NCBI RefSeq assembly: GCF_042665545.1
Contig: NZ_JBHTCM010000007.1
Span: 124,001-188,000, forward strand
Source: Rhodocista pekingensis
Lineage (GTDB): Bacteria > Pseudomonadota > Alphaproteobacteria > Azospirillales > Azospirillaceae
Reading direction: 5' to 3'
Length of the DNA: 64,000 bases
The position numbers were made by a program, and so were the translations under genes. Shown in pieces: positions 1 to 8,203 of this stretch. Position 1 is the stretch's first letter; every line of letters starts with the position of its first letter. The notes beneath the pieces were generated by a model. It was not told the DNA's origin, did no database searches, and saw only the letters and a program-made list of their open reading frames with translations.

Positions 1-170
1 CCGCCTCCATGATGCGCGACGTGGTCCGCGGCCACCGGGTGGAAGGGGAGCACATCATCGGCGACATGGTCCGCCGCGGCGAACGCCACGGCCTCTCCAT
101 GACGCTGATGTCGCTGGCCCTGCTGCACCTGCGCGCCTACGAGGCCGAGCGGCTCCGCCGCGCCGGCTGA
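1..170 (+). CDS. panE: 2-dehydropantoate 2-reductase, C-terminal fragment
   Basis: This is the 3' end of a gene that starts left of the window; 55 residues and the stop are present. The fragment reads ASMMRDVVRGHRVEGEHIIG and then continues with a helical tail. That pattern (Ser-Met-x-x-Asp-x-x-x-Gly-x-x-x-Glu followed by an Ile-Gly segment) is typical of the C-terminal substrate-binding domain of ketopantoate reductases (PanE/ApbA), which use NADPH to make pantoate for pantothenate synthesis. The assignment rests only on the C-terminal motif. The panB gene of the same pathway lies about 33 kb to the right and is not linked. Confidence 0.7.
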   Translation, partial: ASMMRDVVRGHRVEGEHIIGDMVRRGERHGLSMTLMSLALLHLRAYEAERLRRAG

Positions 171-201
171 GAGGGCCGCGGGGGAGACGGGGGCGGGCGC
201 G

Positions 202-1452
202 TCAGGCCAGCAGCCCGTTCAGCACGTACAGCAGCCCGCCGATCATGGCGCCCAGGATGGTGCCGTTGATCCGGATGTACTGGAGATCCTTGCCGACCCG
301 CACCTCCATCCGGCGGGTGAACTCGTCCAGGTCCTGACCGCGCAGGGTTTCGGAGATGAAGTCGCGGATGCGCTCGCGCCAGCGCGGGATGGCGGCGACG
401 AAGGCATCCTCCACCGAGCGGTTGACGCGGCCGCGCAGCTCGGCATCGTCGAGCTGGCTGGCGAGCGAGGCGACGGCCGCCTCGACCACGCCGCGGATGC
501 GGCTGTCCGGCCCTTCCAGATCGTCCACCACCAGCCGGCGCAGGGTCGATACCGCCTTGTCCAGCAACTGGCTGAAGCTGGTGTCCTGAAGCGCCATCCG
601 GACGACGCGCGTCAGCCGCTCGCCCAGCGGGCCGCCGCGCTCCACCTCGTCGGGCAGCTCGCGCAGCCAGCGGCGTAGGTCGCGGCCCACGTCGGAATGG
701 GGGCTGCGCAGATCGAACAGGTGGTCGATCGCGGCATCGGCCAGATTGCCGGCGACGCGGCGGTCCACGGCACGGGGGATCCACCAGCGCGAGCGCGCCT
801 CCACCGCCTCCTGCAACCAGTCGCGGCGGTCCTGCACCATGCCGACCAGCCGGTCGGACAGTTCGGTCAGCAGCGCCTCCAGCGCATCGCTCTCGACCAC
901 CGCGCGCAGCACCCGGGCCAGCGGCCGGCGCAGGTCCACCCCGCCCAGCGCCTCCTGCAAGGCACGGGTCAAGGTGCCGCGGATGGCGGCCTCGCCGTCG
1001 CCGCGCACCAGCCCCGGCAGCAGCCGCACCACCACGTCCACGACGCGGGCGCGGCTCTGCCCGTCGTGCAGCATCCGGGCGATGCGGTCCGCCAGATCCA
1101 TGCGGTGGAGCTGCTCCACCAGCATGCCGGGCTCCAGGAACTCGCGGTCGATGTAGGCGGCGATGCCGTCGGCGATGCGGTCGCGGTTCTTCGGCACCAG
1201 GGCGGTGTGCGGGATCGGCAGGCCCAGCGGCCGGCGGAACAGGGCGGTCACGGCGAACCAGTCGGCCAGCCCGCCGACCATGCCGGCCTCCGCCACGGCG
1301 CGCAGGGGATGCACCGCCTCCGGCGGCAGCGGAGCAAAGTGGGAGGCCGCCCAGCCGGCGGCCGCCACGCCCAGGGCGGACCCGGCCAGCAGCCGGTAGC
1401 GCGCCAGCTCCGTCTCCCGTTCACGCAGCGCCTGATCATCCCCGGTCCGCAT
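202..1452 (-). CDS. DUF445 family membrane-associated protein
   Basis: The 416-residue product matches the DUF445 (YjiN-type) family, whose function is unknown. A hydrophobic segment lies near residues 22-40. It is followed by the family's conserved block around residues 55-85, with the motif GGLADWFAVTALFRRPLG and then IPHTALVPKNRDRIADGI. A second hydrophobic stretch with Gly-rich character ends the protein (GTILGAMIGGLLYVLNGLL), so both ends are probably membrane-anchored with a long helical middle. It converges with the upstream panE fragment and diverges from the CBS-domain gene. Family membership is clear; no role can be inferred from context. Confidence 0.88.
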   Translation of the reverse strand: MRTGDDQALRERETELARYRLLAGSALGVAAAGWAASHFAPLPPEAVHPLRAVAEAGMVGGLADWFAVTALFRRPLGLPIPHTALVPKNRDRIADGIAAYIDREFLEPGMLVEQLHRMDLADRIARMLHDGQSRARVVDVVVRLLPGLVRGDGEAAIRGTLTRALQEALGGVDLRRPLARVLRAVVESDALEALLTELSDRLVGMVQDRRDWLQEAVEARSRWWIPRAVDRRVAGNLADAAIDHLFDLRSPHSDVGRDLRRWLRELPDEVERGGPLGERLTRVVRMALQDTSFSQLLDKAVSTLRRLVVDDLEGPDSRIRGVVEAAVASLASQLDDAELRGRVNRSVEDAFVAAIPRWRERIRDFISETLRGQDLDEFTRRMEVRVGKDLQYIRINGTILGAMIGGLLYVLNGLLA

Positions 1453-1687
1453 CCGTCGTCCCCGTCATGGTCGCACCGCTTCCCAACGCTATCCCGCCGC
1501 CGCGCGGCGTCCGTCCAGGATTTACCGAGGTGTTACAAAGCGAAAAGCCCGGGTAACGCGATTTCCCCTAGAACGGCGCCTGGACATGGGCCGACCGCGT
1601 CCCCCGGCCGTTTCCGGGGTACGCCGGTCCTGTGACGGCGATCCCGCGGGCGGGGATTTTTCCCTTTCCACCGTCGGCGGGGACTGG

Positions 1688-1720
1688 ACCCGGCGGCTGC
1701 GGCCGCCGGGTTTCCTTTTT
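1688..1720 (+). terminator. Rho-independent terminator-like hairpin upstream of the CBS gene
   Basis: A 9-bp stem (acccggcgg paired with ccgccgggt) with a 6-nt loop is followed by tttccttttt. No annotated rightward gene precedes it, so it may end an unannotated short transcript that starts in the DUF445/CBS intergenic region, or act in the leader of the CBS gene. Confidence 0.5.
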
Positions 1721-1751
1721 CTGCCCGGCATCCTTCCGACCCGTCCCTCCA

Positions 1752-1776
1752 GGAACTTCACCCGGCCGCCCCGGTT
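1752..1776 (+). promoter_or_regulatory. Candidate EcfG (general stress sigma factor) promoter
   Basis: GGAAC, 16 bases, then GGTT, placed 50 bases before the start of the CBS-domain gene. The alphaproteobacterial EcfG consensus is GGAAC-N16/17-CGTT, so one base of the -10 element differs. A PhyR gene, which controls EcfG, lies about 4 kb away. The call is by motif only. Confidence 0.4.
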
Positions 1777-1825
1777 GAACCGCAGCCCTCCACGGCGGGG
1801 GGCGCGCAAGCCAGGGAGATCGTCC

Positions 1826-2254
1826 ATGCAGATCCGGGACATCATGACGAAGGACGTGGAGCTGGTGAACCCCGGCACCACCCTGAAGGAGGCCGCGCGG
1901 AAGATGCGCGACGCCGACACCGGGTTCCTGCCGGTCGGCGAGAACGACCGTCTGGTCGGCACCGTCACCGACCGCGACATCACCGTGCGCTGCGTGGCAG
2001 AGGGGGCGGACCCGAACAGCGCCGCCGTCCGCGACGCCATGACGGACGAGCTGGTCTTCGTCTTCGACGACCAGGACAGCAGCGAGGCGGCCCAGCTCAT
2101 GTCCGAACGCTCCGTCCGCCGCCTGCCCGTGCTGAACCGCGACAAGCGGCTGGTCGGCGTCGTCTCCCTGGGCGACGTGGCGGCCAGGGGCCGGGACGAG
2201 GACGTGGTCGGGCTGACCCACGGCGACATCGCCAAGGCTCCCCCCAACGGCTGA
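1826..2254 (+). CDS. CBS domain-pair protein
   Basis: A 142-residue soluble protein made almost entirely of two CBS domains (about residues 1-60 and 70-130), each ending in the typical Gly-(Thr/Val)-Val-(Thr/Ser)-x-x-Asp motif (GTVTDRDI and GVVSLGDV). CBS pairs bind adenosine nucleotides and usually act as energy or redox sensors. The start is the ATG followed by QIRDIMTKDV, which is the usual N-terminus of stand-alone bacterial CBS proteins, preceded by an agggag-type ribosome-binding site. A longer upstream reading frame exists but is Pro/Arg-rich and unlikely to be translated. It may belong to the general stress regulon given the promoter candidate upstream. Confidence 0.88.
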   Translation: MQIRDIMTKDVELVNPGTTLKEAARKMRDADTGFLPVGENDRLVGTVTDRDITVRCVAEGADPNSAAVRDAMTDELVFVFDDQDSSEAAQLMSERSVRRLPVLNRDKRLVGVVSLGDVAARGRDEDVVGLTHGDIAKAPPNG

Positions 2255-2310
2255 GGCCCGCCGGGGCGGGGGGTCAGGGGGGGCGGAGCGAGGACTGCCG
2301 GGGCGGGGGG

Positions 2311-3117
2311 TCAGGTCCCGCCCCCGCCCTCCAGCGGCTGGTGCCGGTGGACGTCGTAGTCGGGCGCGGCCTCGACACGGGACCGGGGGACCGAGACGCC
2401 GGCGCGGTTCTCCGCCCACTCGATGGTGCTGATCCAGCCGGTATCGATCACCACCTTGCGGCCGGGCAGCCAGGTGCCCGTATCCACCACCACCCGGCGC
2501 ACCGTCCAGCGGTCGGTGTCCAGCAGCAGGCTGTCGATGCTGCCGATGTCGCCGTCCGTCGCGGTCAGGGTATAGCCCGCCAGTTCCCGCGTGCTGCGCA
2601 GGTGCGGATCCCCGTCCGGCCCCGTCGTTTCCGTCCCCGTCGTTTCCGTCGCGCCAATCTCCGCCGGGGGCCCGTCGCCGTCCTCCCCTGGCGGCCCGCC
2701 CGCGCCGGGGGGCAGGGGGGCGGCCGGCGGGATGCCCAGGCCGGGGGCAAGCCCGGCCGCCATCCCCGCCGCCCCGCCGACGGACCCGCCGATGGTCCAG
2801 TAGGGGGCCCAGCCGTAGTAGCGGTGCAGCAACGCCTCCTGCTGGCGGTTGACCGGACGGTCCGTCTCGATGCTGGGGCTGGACTCCACCTGCGCCATGG
2901 TCAGGGCGACCTCGATCTCCTTCGCTCCGGCGTCGGGCACGCCCAGGACCGACGGCACGATCAGCACCCGCCGGCCGAACAGGAACGATCCCGTGTCCAC
3001 CACCAGATAGCGCACGGTCCAGTCGCGGTCCTCGAACAGCAGGTCATGGACCCGGCCGATGCTGCCGTCGGCCGCGCGCAGCGTGTAGCCCTTCAGCGTG
3101 TCGAAGTTCCAGATCAT
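2311..3117 (-). CDS. Protein with two PRC-barrel domains
   Basis: The 268-residue product has two PRC-barrel domains: residues about 1-80 (starting IWNFDTLKGY, with the core WTVRYLVVDTGSFLFGRRV) and about 175-255 (WTVRRVVVDTGTWLPGRKVV). A Pro/Gly-rich linker of about 80 residues separates them. PRC barrels occur in ribosome-maturation factor RimM, in photosynthetic reaction-centre H subunits and in many stress-related proteins of unknown role. The start was set at the ATG with a ggaggcgggg ribosome-binding site; the frame stays open upstream but is low-complexity. It diverges from the CorA-type gene. The second domain is a clear internal duplication of the first. Confidence 0.85.
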   Translation of the reverse strand: MIWNFDTLKGYTLRAADGSIGRVHDLLFEDRDWTVRYLVVDTGSFLFGRRVLIVPSVLGVPDAGAKEIEVALTMAQVESSPSIETDRPVNRQQEALLHRYYGWAPYWTIGGSVGGAAGMAAGLAPGLGIPPAAPLPPGAGGPPGEDGDGPPAEIGATETTGTETTGPDGDPHLRSTRELAGYTLTATDGDIGSIDSLLLDTDRWTVRRVVVDTGTWLPGRKVVIDTGWISTIEWAENRAGVSVPRSRVEAAPDYDVHRHQPLEGGGGT

Positions 3118-3298
3118 CCCCCGCCTCCCGTGTCGGCCCGCCGGGCCTTGCCCCAGAGCCAACCGGGCAGGGCCGGAGCGGTTCCCCGGGCGCCGGCATG
3201 GCGCACGCATGCCGGTCCCGCCCCTTCCGGCCTTCCCCGAGGCGGCGTGGACGCGCTACATCCGTAGGATCGGGTTGGTGGAACGGGAGGAGCCCGCG

Positions 3299-4276
3299 AT
3301 GCTGCGCGCCTACCGGGTGGTCGAGGGCCGGAACGAACGGCTGGAGGGCGCCGTCGCCCAGGATGTCCTGGTGTCGTCCGCCTGGATCGACCTGTTCTCC
3401 CCGACGCCGCAGGAACTGGCCCTGGTGCAGGACGCCTTCGGGCTGGAACTGCCGACGCGGGAGGAGATGCGGGCGATCGAGCTGTCCAGCCGTGTCTACC
3501 GCGAGGCCGGCGGCGTGTTCCTGACGGCCACCGTGCTCTGCCGCGCCGACGCGCCCGTGCCGGAGACGATGGACGTCACCTTCGTGCTGACGGGGCGCTC
3601 CCTGATCACGCTGCGGTTCGACGATCCCAAGCCCTTCTACGGCTTCCACAATCAGGTCCAGAAGCAGGGCATCCGGCTGGACACCGGTATCGTCGCCTTC
3701 GTGCAGTTGCTGGAAGCCATCCTGGACCGCATCGCCGATGTGCTGGAGGGGACGGCGCGCGACCTCAATACCGTGGCGCAGCATCTCCTGCTCCAGGGCG
3801 ACGACCGGGCGCGGCTGTCCTCTGAGCTTCAGGCCGACCTGCTGCGCCGGATCGCCCGTGGCCACGACGTCACGGCCAAGGCGCGCGAGAGCCTGGTCAC
3901 CCTGGCCCGCGTGCTGGCCTTCGTCGCCGCGCTGAAGGAGGTGGTGTCCGACAAGGGGTTGCGCGGGCGGCTGAAGACCATGCTCCAGGACAGCCAGTCG
4001 CTGTCCGACTACACGGCCTTCCTGTCCTCCAACATCAGCTTCCAGCTCGACGCTCTGCTCGGCCTCGTGGGGATCGAACAGAACAACATCGTGAAGATCT
4101 TCTCGGTCGCGGCGGTCGTGTTCCTGCCGCCGACGCTGGTCGCCAGCATCTACGGCATGAACTTCCGCCACATGCCGGAACTGGACTGGACCTTCGGCTA
4201 TCCGCTGGCCCTGGTCCTCATGGTGATCTCGGCCGTGGTGCCCTATCTCTGGTTCAAGCGCCGCGGCTGGTTGTAG
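3299..4276 (+). CDS. CorA-like divalent cation transporter
   Basis: A 325-residue protein of the CorA/ZntB family of pentameric Mg2+, Co2+ or Zn2+ channels. It has a large cytoplasmic N-terminal domain, a long helix, and two C-terminal membrane helices (about residues 263-284 and 298-320). The family's signature Gly-Met-Asn sits at residues 286-288 in the loop after the first helix, followed by a short acidic periplasmic loop (MPELDW). The chain ends FKRRGWL, the usual basic cytoplasmic tail. The start is the ATG eight bases after gggagg. The ion cannot be decided from sequence. Confidence 0.88.
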   Translation: MLRAYRVVEGRNERLEGAVAQDVLVSSAWIDLFSPTPQELALVQDAFGLELPTREEMRAIELSSRVYREAGGVFLTATVLCRADAPVPETMDVTFVLTGRSLITLRFDDPKPFYGFHNQVQKQGIRLDTGIVAFVQLLEAILDRIADVLEGTARDLNTVAQHLLLQGDDRARLSSELQADLLRRIARGHDVTAKARESLVTLARVLAFVAALKEVVSDKGLRGRLKTMLQDSQSLSDYTAFLSSNISFQLDALLGLVGIEQNNIVKIFSVAAVVFLPPTLVASIYGMNFRHMPELDWTFGYPLALVLMVISAVVPYLWFKRRGWL

Positions 4277-4291
4277 CCCCGCCGGTCCCCG

Positions 4292-4915
4292 TCAGGGGGC
4301 CGGTGTATCCGGCAGGCTGTAGTCCAGCGTGTAGGAATGCCGGCCCTCGGCGATGCTGATGCCCATCCCGCCGCGGATGCCGGTCAGCGCCCCCGTGCCC
4401 GAATCCGGCACGATGGTGATGGACAGGGACTGTGCCCCGCGCTCCATGACGCCGCGGTGGACCAGGGCGAAACCGCCGCTGCGGCCGTGCAGCATGCCGC
4501 TGAACCGTTCCACCGCGACATAGGCGGCGGACCCCTGGACCGGCGCCATGGCGGTCAGCATCTCCCCCTCGGAGGTTCCCTCCAGGTCGCCCTGGAACCG
4601 CTTGGCCAGGATCATGCGGCCCAGCTTCGCGCCCTCGCCGGACCCGCCGCCGGCCTCGCCCGTCGCCTGGGGGGTGAGGGTGACCTCGAACCCGCCGCTC
4701 GCCCGCACCGTCACCCGTCCCTCCGTGCCGTCGTTCATGACCGCCTCCCCGCTTCTGTCCTCCGGAGCCCCGCTCCGCGGGACCTCCTGTGCCGCCGCCG
4801 TCAGCCCGACGGGCGTCAGCGCGGGCATCAGGAGCAGGACCGCCACGCCCGGCAGGCCCGCCCATGGGTGCCTTCCCGGCCGGCCCCGGGGTCCCTTGTC
4901 CGCTGCCCGCCGCAT
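4292..4915 (-). CDS. Secreted DUF3224 family protein
   Basis: The 207-residue product has an N-terminal signal-peptide-like stretch (PGVAVLLLMPALTPVGLTAAAQ) followed by a DUF3224 domain from about residue 70 to the end. Family hallmarks are visible: ILAKRFQGDLEGTSEGEMLTA, YVAVERFSGMLHGRSGGFAL, and the closing PDSGTGALTGIRGGM with HSYTLDY. DUF3224 proteins form a small beta-barrel of unknown role. The chosen ATG has gggagggggcc before it. An internal Met near residue 60 starts the domain itself, so a cytoplasmic short form is possible. It converges with the CorA-like gene. Confidence 0.8.
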   Translation of the reverse strand: MRRAADKGPRGRPGRHPWAGLPGVAVLLLMPALTPVGLTAAAQEVPRSGAPEDRSGEAVMNDGTEGRVTVRASGGFEVTLTPQATGEAGGGSGEGAKLGRMILAKRFQGDLEGTSEGEMLTAMAPVQGSAAYVAVERFSGMLHGRSGGFALVHRGVMERGAQSLSITIVPDSGTGALTGIRGGMGISIAEGRHSYTLDYSLPDTPAP

Positions 4916-5079
4916 GGCCCCCTCCCGATCCGGTTCCGTCCAGCCTAGCACGCGCCGCCCTCGGGGGAAGGGGGGAGGAGCCGCTCCCGTCGTTCCGTTC
5001 CCCTTGCACCGCCCGGCAGGGTCCGGCACGCTTTGTCCCTTGGGCGCAGGGCTCCGGCCCGCCAGCGAAAGGCTTCCGC

Positions 5080-5913
5080 ATGCAGGTGCCGCGCGTCAGA
5101 CCGGGCCTCCGCCGCCTCCGCGGCGTCCTTGGCGCGGCGCTGTTGGTTGCGCTGGGGACCCTGGTCGCCGTGCTCCCGTCCGGGGCGTCGCGGGCGCAGG
5201 AGCTGCCGGTGGACCTGGAACTGGTGCTGCTGGTGGATGTCTCCGGCAGCGTGGACGCGCAGGAGGCGGAGTTACAGCGCCGCGGCTATGCCGACGCGCT
5301 GATCAGCGACCAGGTGGTCGAGGCCATCCGCTCCGGTCCGCTGGGCCGGATCGCCGTCACCTATGTGGAATGGGCCGACGACACCTACCAGACGGTGATC
5401 GTCGGCTGGACCGTGCTGGACGGGCCGGAGAGCGCCCGCGCCTTCGCGGAGCGGCTGACCGCCGCCCCCATCACCACCGCCTTCTGGACCGCCATCGGCA
5501 GCGCGCTGGACTTCGCCACGCGCCAGTTCGACGGCAACGGGGCGGAGGGCACCCGTCGCGTCATCGACATCTCCGGCGACGGCTACAGCAACCGCGGCCG
5601 GCCCCCGGCAGAGGCGCGCGACGCCGCCGTAGCGGCGGGCATCACCATCAACGGCCTGCCGATCCTGAACAGCCGGCCCAACCCGTGGGGCGGCCTGCCG
5701 CCCCTTGATCTGGACAGCTACTACCAGACGCACGTCATCGGCGGTCCCGGCGCCTTCATCCTGGTGGCAGAGGACTTTCCGGCCTTCGGGGAGGCGATTC
5801 TGGCCAAGCTGGTGAAGGAGATCGCGCAGGTGCCCGCACCGGTTCCCGGTTCCCGACTTGCCGGCGGGGCGCCGGAAGCGATCGGACAGAACGGGGCCGC
5901 CGCGGCCCGGTAA
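5080..5913 (+). CDS. DUF1194 (von Willebrand type A-like) secreted protein
   Basis: The 277-residue product carries an N-terminal signal peptide (hydrophobic stretch LGAALLVALGTLVAVLP, cleavage likely after ASRA) followed by a von Willebrand A-type fold of the DUF1194 family. The metal-ion-dependent adhesion motif is visible as LLVDVSGSVD near residues 47-57. The later core VIDISGDGYSNRG is also typical of the family. The protein is probably periplasmic or exported and the role is unknown. A short Ala/Gly-rich tail follows the domain. The next gene (phyR) is 270 bases away and not obviously co-transcribed. Confidence 0.85.
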   Translation: MQVPRVRPGLRRLRGVLGAALLVALGTLVAVLPSGASRAQELPVDLELVLLVDVSGSVDAQEAELQRRGYADALISDQVVEAIRSGPLGRIAVTYVEWADDTYQTVIVGWTVLDGPESARAFAERLTAAPITTAFWTAIGSALDFATRQFDGNGAEGTRRVIDISGDGYSNRGRPPAEARDAAVAAGITINGLPILNSRPNPWGGLPPLDLDSYYQTHVIGGPGAFILVAEDFPAFGEAILAKLVKEIAQVPAPVPGSRLAGGAPEAIGQNGAAAAR

Positions 5914-6185
5914 CCTCCGGAGACCGCGGCGACCCGCCAGTTTCTGGCGGTTCAGGGAGGCAACGCACCAGTGCCCGCCCCAACATCCCGCCCGGCGGGC
6001 GGGTTCCGTGTCCGGGCTCCGTTTCCCCCGTTCCCCGGGAGATCGCCCGCGCCAGGGGCCGGTTCCGCGCCCCTCCTTCGGAGTGACCCCGTCTGTGGAA
6101 TGGCATCCGCGGATAAAGTTCCCAAAATGGCCCTGGTCGATGGTGCCGGAGCCGGTCCGGCGGAGAGGGTCGAGGACGCAAACCC

Positions 6186-7076
6186 ATGGATGCAATTTCC
6201 GAGGCGCTGCTGCGGCAGGTGCCGTTCCTGCGCCGCTACGCCCGTGCCCTCACGGGCTCTCCGGAGGCCGGTGACGAGCTGGTCGGCCGGGCGTTGCCCG
6301 TTGCCCTCGACGATCCCGACACCTATGGCCTGGGAGGTGAGGGCGGCCACGACGAGAGGGGGCGCGGCGCGCTCTACGCCCTGCTGAACCGGTTGCAGGA
6401 CGAGGCCGACCCAGGGTCCGCCGCCGGACACCCGTCCCGGCCGCCGGAGGGCGGCCATTCCCCCCGGCCGCCGAAGGGCGGCCATCCAATGGAAGCGGCG
6501 CTGGCTCTGCTGCCGGAGGCGGAGCGGCGCCTGTTCCTGCTGGTCAGCCTGGAGGCGCTGTCGTTCCAGCAGGCTGCCGCCGTGCTGGGCGTCACGCCGG
6601 ATCAGGCGCACGCCCTGATGGCCGACGCGCAGGAGGCCCTGCGCGAGGCCCTGATCGCCAGCATCATGATCGTCGAGGATGACGCCATCATCGCCTTCGA
6701 TCTGGCCGAGACGGTGCGCGGCATGGGACATACCGTCTGCGGCACCGCGGCGACGATGGAGTCGGCCCTGGCCACCGCCCGCAACTGCCATCCCACGCTG
6801 GCGCTGATGGATCTGCGCCTCGCCCATGGCGACAGCGGCATCACGACGGCGCAGCGCCTGCGCCAGAGCAGCGAACTGCCGATCATCTTCGTCACCGCCT
6901 TCGGCGACGAGTTGACCCGGCGCGGGCTGGAGCATCTCGGCCCCGTGATCCGCAAACCTTTCACCCGCGAACAGATCGAGCGCGCCATCACCCAGGCGGT
7001 CTTCGCACCGCCGCGGGAGGCGCGTATTCCCGCACTGGCGGCCCTCACCCGGGACCCCGCCGGGGGAGCCGTCTGA
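6186..7076 (+). CDS. phyR: PhyR-type general stress response regulator
   Basis: The 296-residue protein has the PhyR layout: an N-terminal sigma-like (EcfG-like) domain at about residues 1-155 and a C-terminal receiver domain from about 158. The receiver shows the acidic pair D165/D166, the phospho-acceptor D209 (ALMDLRL), T237 and K257 (RKPF). When phosphorylated, PhyR binds the anti-sigma factor NepR and frees the stress sigma factor EcfG. Unlike typical PhyR (about 260 residues) it has an inserted Pro/Gly/His-rich linker at about residues 76-101 between the sigma2-like and sigma4-like parts, encoded by a tandem palindromic repeat. No nepR or ecfG gene is visible beside it, which is unusual. 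Confidence 0.88.
   Translation: MDAISEALLRQVPFLRRYARALTGSPEAGDELVGRALPVALDDPDTYGLGGEGGHDERGRGALYALLNRLQDEADPGSAAGHPSRPPEGGHSPRPPKGGHPMEAALALLPEAERRLFLLVSLEALSFQQAAAVLGVTPDQAHALMADAQEALREALIASIMIVEDDAIIAFDLAETVRGMGHTVCGTAATMESALATARNCHPTLALMDLRLAHGDSGITTAQRLRQSSELPIIFVTAFGDELTRRGLEHLGPVIRKPFTREQIERAITQAVFAPPREARIPALAALTRDPAGGAV
6436..6487 (+). repeat. Two tandem 27-base palindromic repeats inside phyR
   Basis: Two copies, 27 bases apart, of a unit containing ggccgcc-(ggag or gaag)-ggcggcc, that is a 7-bp stem with a 4-nt loop. The copies are in frame and encode RPPEGGHS and RPPKGGHP in the linker between the two halves of the sigma-like domain. Confidence 0.8.
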
Positions 7077-7275
7077 CCCCCGGGCGGCAAGGGCCGTCTG
7101 TGACATTGTGCGGCATCGGTGTGGACGCCGGAACACAGTGTGACGCGCCCGCAAAAAGTTGCCAAGTTTCTGTTGCACGCCGATTCCCGGCGGTCCAAAG
7201 ATACCTCAGCAGACAGGATCGGCGGTGGTACGGACAGTCGGTACCCTTGGGCCGATCCGGGCGCGGGTCGGGCAC

Positions 7276-8088
7276 ATGGATCGCAGGACATTGTTCCGTA
7301 TCGCCGCCGGCGGGTGCCTCCTCACCCTCGGCGGGGGATGGTCAGCGGGCGCGTTCGCAGCGCAGGACCGGCCGGTCCCGGCGCGCAAGCCGGAGCCGCC
7401 GCGTCCCCTGCGGCGCGTGGTTCTGGACCCCGGCCACGGCGGACATGACCCCGGCGCCGTCGGCGTGCGCGGCACGCATGAGAAGGATGTCACCCTCGAC
7501 ATCGCCAAGGAACTGGCGCGCCAGCTCCGCAAGGCGCGCGGCCTGGAGGCGGTGCTGACGCGGGAGACGGACGTCTTCCTCAGCCTCGGCAAGCGGGTGG
7601 AGATCGCCCGTACCGCGCGGGCCGAGCTGTTCATCTCCATCCACGCCGACAGTGCGCCCAACCCGAACGCCCGCGGCCTTTCCGCCTACACCCTCTCGGA
7701 GAAAGCGACCGATGCCTTCGCCGAGGCGCTGGCCCAGCAGGAGAATCTGGCCGACCGGCTGGGCGTGGCAGAGGAACAGTTTAACGCCAATGTGCAGGCT
7801 TTCCTGGTCGATCTCGCCGCCGACTACACCCGCCGCGCCTCGCTCTCGGCCAAGCAGGGCATCGTGAAGGGGGTGGGGCGCGACATCCGCTTGCTCGACA
7901 ACCCGATGCGCTCCGCCAACTTCGCGGTGCTGAAGGCGCCCGACGTGCCTTCGGTGCTTGTCGAGACCGGGTTCCTGTCCAACCCCGACGACGAGAAGCT
8001 GCTGCGCGACGCCTCGGCACGCCGGCGCATCGCCGGTGTCCTGGCCCGGGAACTGGTGGCGGTGGTCAACGCCGCCCCCTTCGCCTGA
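7276..8088 (+). CDS. amiC: N-acetylmuramoyl-L-alanine amidase (AmiC family)
   Basis: The 270-residue zinc amidase (Amidase_3) cleaves the bond between N-acetylmuramic acid and L-alanine in peptidoglycan, for daughter-cell separation. The zinc ligands and catalytic residues are present: H54 in DPGHGGHDPGA, E69 in GTHEKD, a His in ISIHADS near residue 123, and the catalytic Glu in LVETGFLSN near residue 235. The N-terminus is a twin-arginine type leader (DRRTLFRIAAGG then a hydrophobic run ending AFAA), as is common for AmiA/AmiC exported by Tat. There is no AMIN targeting domain, so this is a short form. A longer upstream frame was rejected because the Tat leader begins at this ATG. Confidence 0.9.
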   Translation: MDRRTLFRIAAGGCLLTLGGGWSAGAFAAQDRPVPARKPEPPRPLRRVVLDPGHGGHDPGAVGVRGTHEKDVTLDIAKELARQLRKARGLEAVLTRETDVFLSLGKRVEIARTARAELFISIHADSAPNPNARGLSAYTLSEKATDAFAEALAQQENLADRLGVAEEQFNANVQAFLVDLAADYTRRASLSAKQGIVKGVGRDIRLLDNPMRSANFAVLKAPDVPSVLVETGFLSNPDDEKLLRDASARRRIAGVLARELVAVVNAAPFA

Positions 8089-8203
8089 GGTGCCGCTGCC
8101 GCGTAACGACGCATCGGGCGGGCATGGCCCTGGCGGACGGGAAGCCCCACCACAACTGAACTGGTTAGAACCGGAAGCGCGTTGGTCGTGCGTCCGGCGG
8201 GAG

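Larger units (their letters stand above)
1453..1825. other. Divergent intergenic region, 373 bases
   Basis: This separates the leftward DUF445 gene from the rightward CBS-domain gene. It holds a terminator-like hairpin and, further right, a GGAAC/GGTT pair resembling an EcfG promoter; both are listed separately. No protein-coding gene is convincing here. Confidence 0.6.

Noticed and set aside
5756..7178. Long leftward open frames opposite phyR, one of which could be taken as NepR
   Set aside because: They are Pro/Arg/Gly-rich shadows of the rightward genes. No NepR-like helical core is present.
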